A stretch of DNA of 50,075 nt from Basidiobolus meristosporus CBS 931.73 (lineage: Eukaryota > Basidiobolomycota > Basidiobolomycetes > Basidiobolales > Basidiobolaceae): NCBI GenBank assembly GCA_002104905.1, contig MCFE01000646.1:1-50075 (forward strand). Reading direction: 5' to 3'. Positions 43,498 through 50,075 of the stretch are shown here, piece by piece. Position numbers and translations under genes: made by a program. The notes beneath the pieces were generated by a model. That model did no database searches and was not told the DNA's origin. It saw only the letters and a program-made list of their open reading frames with translations. Within the stretch, counting starts at the first letter, position 1. Each line of letters begins with the position of its first letter.

Positions 43498-43976
43498 ATA
43501 CTGTAATTCAAATATGGAGCGGGGACATCTTTAGCATATCACCACTCCTGTATATATTCTTTTTGCTGTATGTCAACCTCGGTTGACTTGTTTTCATCTT
43601 GTCTAAGTACATACAATCTCATTGGCACTCTTCCCTTGTAAGAGCGAGTAAGAAATCTCTTATAGAAAAATTGTTCATATCCCATCGTAAATTATTGTCC
43701 CTTTGCTGATACACTTCTCAACGGTATTTCTTACGAAACATCAGCGAGAGCCTGTTAAAAGGGTGTATAAGAAAATGATCATACTCTGATTGCTTAAATA
43801 AACAATTGAACATCGTAAATCGTCATCCCACTTGAACACACACACACACACACACGCGCACGCACTCGAATTCGAATTCGAATCAATTGAAGGTAAATGG
43901 GTGCTGATTTGTATTTGATTACCAAAAATCCCCCTGAGTACACTCTTACACACTCCCCCCTCTGTGATCGTACGTA
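43498..43976. other. Intergenic region with CA microsatellite
   Basis: A (CA)n / (CG)-interrupted tract lies at 43836-43864, directly followed by a palindromic TCGAATTCGAATTCGAAT (43866-43883). The latter is three overlapping TTCGAA-type half palindromes. Confidence 0.6.
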
Positions 43977-44469
43977 ATGAACAGTGGCGATACCGCTTCA
44001 GGACCTAAGCTGGATAACTTTCAGGTGAACGAGTTAGAGAAAGAGGCAGTTCAGCTGTCACACAACCTAGACGAAGTGCTGTTCACTCTGGAGAGGCAGA
44101 TGAAAGAGGTAAGTGGCTACCGCCTACCCGGCCGTTATCCTCCCCCACGACAGGTGAGTGGGTAACAGAAACTTGCTTGTTCACGCTTTAGTGCGCCGAG
44201 TTCACCCTCAAGTCCATCGAGGCGTACAAGCTCGGGATAGACAGCGTCGGGAACACCGTGGAGGAAGGTATCCAGAGTACGGTGGAGCTGATCCGGAAGT
44301 GCGACGAGCTAGACAAGGATTTCGCCGCCATACACAACCTGTCGGCCCAGATGTAGGTGGTCCCAAGTGCGTCCCCCCCCCCCCCGGGACAAGTCGAGGT
44401 ACTCACCTTTTGCCATGTAGAAAAAACCTCAACCAAACCCTGGATGTTTTGGAGGGCCTAAGTAAGTAG
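43977..44469 (+). CDS. BORC complex subunit BORCS6 (lyspersin)-like protein
   Basis: Exons are 43977-44108, 44192-44352 and 44421 onward, with introns of 83 bp (GTAAGT..TTTAG) and 68 bp (GTAGGT..ATGTAG, containing a run of 13 C). The spliced 113-aa protein reads LDNFQVNELEKEAVQLSHNL.., LERQMKECAEFTLKSIEAY, VEEGIQSTVELIRKCDELDK, and AQIKNLNQTLDVLEGL. This order (C..T..S..AY....G..V...IQ....L..RCEELD....P...L..QI......LD.LE.L) is that of the C-terminal helical domain of BORCS6/lyspersin, a subunit of the BORC complex that couples lysosomes to Arl8 and kinesin. The full protein here corresponds to that domain alone. The end may be the TAG at 44467-44469. Alternatively GTAAGT at 44463 is a donor and about ten more residues come from an exon after 44585. 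Confidence 0.75.
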
Positions 44470-45236
44470 GAGTGGTGGTGGTGGGTGCGTGTGCTTGTGC
44501 GTGTGCGTGTGCGTGTATGTGGAGTGCGAAGATGTCACTTATCCCTAATTCTCCTCGAGCCGCTGTTTATTGACGACCTTTCAGCTGTACCCCACCGCTC
44601 TCCCTTAGCTTGACCCCTACTCACATCGGCCATATGTGGTGTCAGACGGGTTCGGGCCTTCCCCGAGCCTCCTACCGGCTCCAGCGACCCTTACACGTTG
44701 GCCGGGGCACCTCCCTCCGATACTCGCTTGTTCTTACCGCAATAAACACGGCCTGGTTCTCTTCGTCGACACCACCTCGGTGGGATTATTTTCGGACCCC
44801 TCTCCCACGACCCTGATCGGGCTCGGGTGTGTCGGTTCATACATGCTTGGCGGGGTAGGGTGGGCTTGCCAGATGGTTGTCGTTTTCGCATGTTTCCAAA
44901 GTCCATCTACCGAGGAAGTCGTTTGGATCCTATCGTGGCGATCTACCCAGTGAACGGATGGGTGGAGTTCGGGGCGTCCCGTGCCTTTGCCCCTCCTCTA
45001 GGACCGGTCATCCCACCAAGGGGGGAGGGGTGAAGAGCATCCTGGAGGCGTGGTCATACAAGCAGGGATCGGCATGGAAGCAATCCAGGGTCTAGTGAAA
45101 GGACTATGAACCCGCACTGGTTGTCGTATCTTCCTGTGGAAGGTTGAGGGGGGGGGGCTGGTGGGTGACCAGCTGTATTTCCTCGGTCCTGGAAGATGGG
45201 TCAAGAATCGTGCAAGATTGACTCCAAGCCAATACT
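44470..45236. other. GC-rich, repeat-bearing stretch without a recognised gene
   Basis: Clearly richer in G+C than the rest of the window. It contains a TG/GTGTGC repeat at 44471-44520 and a run of 10 G at 45148-45157. Short open frames (44610-44816, 44636-44953) overlap in several registers, as expected from high GC. It ends at transposon sequence. Confidence 0.45.
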
Positions 45237-45789
45237 AATTTCTTGTTGGGATCTACTTGGAATATTCTCACCAAACTACCAGGTGCCCAGATTGTGACCT
45301 TCCTCAAAGTTGTCCAAAAGACCCCAAACTTTGCACACATACTCTTGGGACCTTCTTTAACAAACTCTACACACTTGATTGCTCTAGTTTATCAAAAGTA
45401 TAAATACCATGCTTCTGATTAATCAATCTACAAGTGAATCACATGCAAATCCTCTAGTTCTCCACATCACTTCCGATACACCTCAGAATATTGCACCAGC
45501 TTATGAGCCCCAAGCCTGCTGTCCTCTTGGTGTCTACTTTGCCTTGGATCCTTTTCTGCTAGTCTGGAGAAAGACTTTCTGCACTATTGCTCTAATAAAT
45601 TTAAAGATGACCACCACTGCTAAAGAACTATGTTCTTGAGGATATTGTGGAGGAGAAGTAGGCCTTGCCTTCAAAAGACACATTCAGTAACTACCCATGC
45701 TACTTATGAAGGAGAGTCTATCAAGCTGGCATGTAAATATGTCAAGAAATATGGTACATTGGTGGATACCTTCCCAGTTGGGATTAACA
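45237..45789 (+). repeat. Diverged Copia LTR with primer-site and gag-leader relic
   Basis: From CTTGTTGGGATCTACTTGGAATAT to about 45495 the sequence follows the family LTR (CAAAGTTGTCCAAA, AAACTTTGCACACAT, AAAGTATAAATAC, AATCAATCTACAAGTGAA) but with many changes and no clear start. It is followed by CTTATGAGCCCCAAGCC, a mutated version of the half-tRNA primer site seen in copy C at 46503, and a decayed gag leader. It is an older or separate subfamily copy, truncated before pol, lying directly upstream of copy C. Confidence 0.7.
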
Positions 45790-46082
45790 TGTTGTAAAAA
45801 TTTGTAATTCCACCTAAATATTCACCTAGCTTAGTCACTTAAATCATTACCCTCAAATTCTAGAGAATACTCACCAAATTCCTTGTTTGGATTTACTTGG
45901 AATATTTTCACCAAAATACCAGGTACCCAGAACATGAAAATTCTCAAAGTTGTCCAAACAGCCCCAAACTTTGCACACATGTTCTTGGGACCTTGCTTAA
46001 CCTATTCTATGTGTTTGTAATGCCAAGACCATGTAAAAGTATAAATACTACTTTTGCATTCAATAAATCATTAAGTGAAAAC

Positions 46083-46431
46083 TGTTGTAAAAATTCGTAT
46101 TTCCACCTAAATATTCACCTAACTTAGTCACTTAGATCATTACCTTCAAATCCTAGAGAACACTGACCAAATTCCTTGTCGGGATTTACTTAGAATATTT
46201 TCACCAAAATACCAGGTACCCAGAACATGAAAATTCTCAAAGTTGTCCAAACAGCCCCAAACTTTGCACACATGTTCTTGGGACCTTCCTTAACCTATTC
46301 TACGTGTTTGTAATGCCAAGATCAGGTAAAAGTATAAATACTACTTTTACATTCAATAAATCATTAAGTGAAAACCACATAATCTACTTGTTCTCCAAAT
46401 CACTTCCAATATCTCCAAGACTCTTACAACA
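46083..46431 (+). mobile_element. Solo LTR nested in the copy C 5' LTR
   Basis: A complete 349-bp LTR (TGTTGTAAAA..CTCTTACAACA) flanked by a perfect 5-bp target duplication AAAAC (46078-46082 and 46432-46436). There is no internal retroelement sequence, so it is the product of LTR-LTR recombination. Its TATA hairpin (46326-46350) and AATAAA (46355-46360) are intact. Confidence 0.93.
46326..46350 (+). promoter_or_regulatory. TATA box within a perfect 9-bp hairpin in the LTR
   Basis: GTAAAAGTA (46326-46334) and TACTTTTAC (46342-46350) are exact inverted repeats around TAAATAC. TATAAATA (46333-46340) is the likely retroelement TATA box. The same arrangement occurs at 912-936 and in the copy B LTR. 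Confidence 0.6.
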
Positions 46432-46502
46432 AAAACCACACAATCTACTTGTTCTCCCAATCACTTCCAATCACTTCCAATATCTCCAGGACTCTTACAA
46501 CA

Positions 46503-46514
46503 GGTTATGAGCCC
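46503..46514 (+). promoter_or_regulatory. Retrotransposon primer-binding site for half-tRNA initiator Met
   Basis: GGTTATGAGCCC starts at the first base after the LTR. It is the exact complement of GGGCUCAUAACC, the anticodon stem-loop of fungal initiator tRNA-Met. Copia of Drosophila and yeast Ty5 prime in this way from a cleaved half-tRNA; most Copia elements use the tRNA 3' end. The ATG inside it (46507-46509) is in frame with gag. Confidence 0.75.
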
Positions 46515-49500
46515 CAAGCTGTCACTCTCTGCAATGTCTACTACTGCTATTACTGGAATTTTTCCCTCTGCTGAAAAGCTGGATGGCTCTAACTACCAAG
46601 TGTGGAAGGTGAAGATGAAGATGCTGCTACAAGAAAGAGGCCTTTGGGATATTGTCATGGGAGAAGAATGCCCTCCTAAAAACGTGGGAGAGGAAGCCTT
46701 AAAGTACCAGAAGAAAGAACAAAGTGCCTTTAACTGCATTTGCCTTAATGTTAAAGACAAATTGCTAATTCAATGCTCAAGAGCAAAAATGGCAAAGAAT
46801 GCCTGGAAGGCATTAGAAGACACCTACCTGCCATGTTCAGCTGCTAAGAAAATGTATCTGAGACAAAAATTCTTTACTACAAAGATGCTGCCATGGGAAT
46901 AAATGTAAAATCTAATTAACAGAATTACCCTGCTGGTAGATGAGATGGAATCTGTGGGCATACAAACTACTGATGAGGATGTGATGGTTACCATCCTGAA
47001 TAGCCTGACAGACAAGTTTCAGGGCCTTGTATCAGCCTTAGATTCCAGAACTGAAGATTTGACCTTAAATTACATATATGGAAGGCTCCTGGATTAAGAA
47101 TAAAGAAAATCAAGTGCCAATAAGATGGAAGAAGAAAATGCTTTAATAATCAATGATAACCAGCAAAGGGGGTACCCGAGACCCTATAAAGGCAACAGCA
47201 ACCTGTTTTGCAACTACTGCAAAAGGAAAGGACACACATCAGACTGGTGCTTCAAAAAGAAAGATGGTCAGCAGAAAAAGCCTGGATATGGAAATGCTGC
47301 AACAACTGAAGATAGACTATTCATATCTGCACTAAATATGACCACAAACAAGGATTCTCAGATGTGATTTATTGACTCTGGAGCATCTCAACACTTTACA
47401 CACCAAAAAGAACTTTTAACCCAATATCAAGTAAACCTTAGTAGCAGTGAAGGAAGCCATACACTGACCTTTAAAGAAGTACTCTACGTACCGGAAATAG
47501 CAAAGAACCTACTCTCTGTAAGCAATGCCACAGCAGAACGACTCAGATTCAGTTTTGACAATTCTGGATGCAGGATCACTGATCAAAATGGTGCTCATAT
47601 TGCTTTGGGCATCAGAGATCAGTATCCATACAAGTTGACTTATATTCCATCATATTTGGAAGCCAATATAAGTAACTTAAATGAAGAAACACCAATGCTT
47701 TGGCAGAGTAGATTTGGACACATCAATTTTGATTATTTGCGTAAAGTGATCAAAGATCAGCTAATTTCTGGAGTGAAAATTGATCCCCCAGCTAATTTGG
47801 AGCACTGTGAAGCCTGCATATATGGGAAACAAGTCAGACAACCGTTCAAGAGCTCTGGGTTAATCAAAACTAAGAAAAAATTTGATCTAATTCACTCAGA
47901 TCTGTGTGGACCTATGCAAAATTTATCCTTAGGCGGGATGAAGTATTTAATCACTTTTATTGATGATTATATAAGGTATACATTGGTCTACTTCATGGAG
48001 AGAAAGGAAGAAGCTCTGTCTAAGTTCAGGGAGTTTAAAGCCATGTTGGAGAGAGAAACTGGTGAAAAAATCAAGAAAATATGCTCTGACAATGGTGAAG
48101 AATATACCTCAAAACTCTTCATCCACTTCTGCAAAATTCATGGGATAAAGCAAGAGACTACTGTACCATACTCCCCACAGAAAAATGAAGTAGCAGAATG
48201 TGCTAACAAATCAATAATTGATATGGCAAGATCTATGATCCATGATCAAAAATTATCCTATGATTTTTGGGCAGAATCAGTTGCCACTGCTGTATACCTT
48301 AAAAATAGGAGTTATAACAGAATACTTTGTGATTCTACTCCATTTGAAGCATGGTATGGATACAGACCAAGTGCAGAACATCTAAGAATATTTGGGTGTA
48401 CAGCATATGCCAAGAAACTGCCTGGAAATCAGTCAAAATTTGAGCCAAAAAGTGTAAAATGTATTTTTTTGGGTTACTGCAATGAGAGTAAAGCATTCAG
48501 ACTCTGCAATACCAAAGCAAAGAAGCTAATCAAGTCCAGGGATGTGTTGTTTGATGAAAATTCAAAACTTTCACAAAAAATGACATTAGGCAATGCCAAA
48601 AATCTGATCCCAAGTCCACCAATTGTCAAGATTGAGTCAGAGCAAAACAATGAAAATTTTTTCACTCCAGAGAGCTCTACAACCATGGTTCAGCCAGAAT
48701 CAGTGCCCAAGAATATCCCAGAAGTGATTATTCTAGTATCAAACAACCAGAGATCCAATTGGACAAGAAATAGTCCAAAGTACTATATCAATGAGGGTAC
48801 AAACTTAGCCTATGCCTATTCAGTCCATATTGATGAACCCCAGACTGTAAAAGAGGCCCTAAATGGCCCTCAGACAAAGTTTTGGAGTTCTTCAATGACT
48901 GAGGAATATCAGGCCCTGATGGAAAATCAAACTTGGGACTTGTTCAAATTACCAATCAACTAAAAATCAATTGGATGCAGATGGGTCTTAAAGACAAAAT
49001 GCAAGGCTGATGGTACAATTGAAAGATACAAAGCAAGACTTGTGGCCAAAGGATACTCTCAAACAAAAGGATTTGACTATACTGAGACCTTTGCACCAGT
49101 AGCCAAGTTTAATTCCATCAGATTAATATCGGCTATTGCAGCCACATATAAGTTTTTTATTCATCAAATGGATGTAAAAACTGCATTTTTGAATGGAGAA
49201 CTTGATGAGGACGTGTATATGGACCAGCCTGATGGGTTTGTTGACCAATATAACCCTCTTTTGGTCTGCAAGCTTAAAGATGTTGTATTTCCACCTAAAT
49301 ATTCACCTAACTTAGTCACTTAGATCATCACCTTCAAATCCTAGAGAATACTGACCAAAATCCCTTGTTGGGATTTACTTAGAATATTTTCACCAAAATA
49401 CCAGGTACCCAGAACAAGAACATTCTCAAAGTTGTCCTAACAGCCCCAAACTTTGCACATATGTTCTTAGGACCTTCCTTAACCTATTCTACATGTCTGT

Positions 49501-50075
49501 AATGCCAAGACCTTGTAAAAGTATAAATACTACTTTTACATTCAATAAATCATTAAGTGAAAACCACATAATCTACTTGTCTTCCCAATCACTTCCAATA
49601 TCTCCAAGACTCTTACAACAAAAAAGTCTCTATATAGTCTTAAATAATCACCAAGAGCCTGGAATTGAAAGATAGATTCTTATTTCAAATCTTTGAGTTT
49701 CAAAAAGAGTAATACTGACTATAGTATATACTATAAGCCAGATAGAGCAAATCTAGTTCTATTAGCTCTATTTGTGGATGATCTTATTACAGCCACCAAT
49801 AACCTAGAAACACTGGAAGAGACTAAATCCAGCCTATCTAAGGAGTTCAAGATATCAATCTAGGAGAGCTCAGTTACTACTTAGAGATTAAGTTCTCCAT
49901 AGACAGATGTACCCAGACTAGTACCCTAAGCCAATGCAAGTATATTCAGGATATACTAAAGAAGTACATAATGGAAGACTGTAAATGGGCACCTACCCCA
50001 ATGGAGACAAACCTCAACTTGGTCAAAACTCAACCAATTCAAGAGAGCATGGTGCCATCTAAAAGCCCTGACCTT
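46507..50075 (+). pseudogene. Decayed Copia gag-pol polyprotein (copy C)
   Basis: Gag opens at 46507 (MSPKLSLSAMSTTAITGIFP) or at the in-frame ATG at 46534, and carries the Copia Gag motif LDGSNYQVWKVKMKMLLQE. A TAA ends the frame at 46900-46902. The CCHC knuckle CNYCKRKGHTSDWC is at about 47209-47250. A TGA at 47365-47367 replaces the Trp before IDSGAS of the protease. Relative to copy A about 70 bp is missing after the protease start. Integrase is open for 452 codons (47605-48963) with the HHCC finger (FGHINF, HCEAC) and the core aspartates, but the usual GG in SDNGGEY is GE and the downstream motif reads KNEVAE. A TAA at 48961-48963 precedes RT. RT is split by a solo LTR at 49281, resumes at 49621 and has further stops and a frameshift near 49855. 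YVDD reads FVDD here. Confidence 0.88.
49281..49620 (+). mobile_element. Solo LTR nested in the RT region of copy C
   Basis: A ~340-bp LTR (TGTTGTATTTCC..CTCTTACAACA) with about 10 bp missing near its start. It is flanked by AAAGA (49276-49280) and AAAAA (49621-49625), a 5-bp target duplication with one later change: the uninterrupted copy A sequence at this point is GCTTAAAAAGTC. It splits the RT coding frame. Confidence 0.9.

Larger units (their letters stand above)
45790..46502 (+). repeat. 5' LTR of Copia copy C, split by a nested solo LTR
   Basis: The LTR runs 45790-46082, is interrupted, and resumes at 46437 to end at 46502. The interrupting block plus one copy of a 5-bp duplication accounts for the extra length. 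The resumed part has a small internal duplication (CACTTCCAAT twice). Confidence 0.88.
45790..50075 (+). mobile_element. Copia retrotransposon, copy C, with two nested solo LTRs (runs off the window)
   Basis: The 5' LTR begins TGTTGTAAAAATTTG at 45790 and, after an insertion, ends TTACAACA at 46502. The primer-binding site (46503-46514) follows without a gap. Gag, CCHC knuckle, protease, integrase and RT follow in Copia order. A solo LTR of the same family sits inside the 5' LTR (46083-46431) and another inside RT (49281-49620). The element is very similar to copy A in sequence but retains the leader that copy A lost. The 3' end and 3' LTR lie beyond the window, so its own target duplication cannot be checked. 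Confidence 0.93.

Overview
This is a eukaryotic nuclear window, most probably from an early-diverging (non-Dikarya) fungus. The sequence shows many short spliceosomal introns (about 51-127 bp, GT..AG, often with a CTAAC/CTAAT-like branch site), compact gene spacing, a Yap/Pap1-type bZIP with the NxxAQxxFR signature, and an initiator-Met half-tRNA primer site in its Copia elements. It also carries LST2-like and BORCS6/lyspersin-like genes, families I know mainly from animals, amoebae and basal fungi. The taxonomic placement is an inference; no species is claimed.

Layout. Both flanks are retrotransposon graveyards. The left flank (1-7.3 kb) holds a LINE reverse-transcriptase scrap, a two-LTR but decayed Copia element (668-5241), three and a part units of a ~154 bp tandem repeat, an inverted LTR piece and the 3' end of another Copia copy (6668-7311). 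The right flank (45.2-50.1 kb) holds an old divergent LTR relic and a second Copia element (45790 to the window end). That second element carries two solo LTRs of its own family, one nested in its 5' LTR and one in its reverse transcriptase, both with recognisable 5-bp target duplications.

The central 37 kb is gene territory. In order it contains: an intronless 551-aa repeat-like orphan (7931+); a decayed aldo/keto reductase (11236-12365); a 656-aa TPR/ST7-like protein (13397+); an LST2-like helical protein (complement of 15686-16876); a 61-aa two-exon candidate (17822+); a 165-aa mitochondrial membrane coiled-coil protein (complement of 19064-19776, four exons); a forkhead factor (21508+); a possible secreted protein (complement of 22842-23339); and a 120-aa three-exon orphan (24834+). 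It continues with TPR/Mlp1, the nuclear-basket coiled coil (25746-31873, 1893 aa, eight exons); a small ORF candidate (complement of 32466-32747); casein kinase 1 (33941+); a Yap/Pap1-like bZIP (complement of 36245-37474) divergent from ORC1 (37893-39886, eight exons, no BAH domain); an acidic serine-rich orphan (42808+); and a BORCS6-like protein (43977+) at the start of a GC-rich stretch that abuts the right transposon block.

The genes are ordinary, unlinked housekeeping and regulatory genes: replication licensing, nuclear pore, kinase signalling, transcription, lysosome positioning. They do not form one pathway. The most informative signals are the retrotransposon architecture (half-tRNA primer site overlapping the gag ATG, TATA inside a perfect hairpin, datable nested solo LTRs), the BAH-less ORC1 sharing a short promoter with a redox-type bZIP, and several multi-exon genes that single-frame ORF finding would miss. 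I found no CRISPR, rRNA or convincing tRNA.
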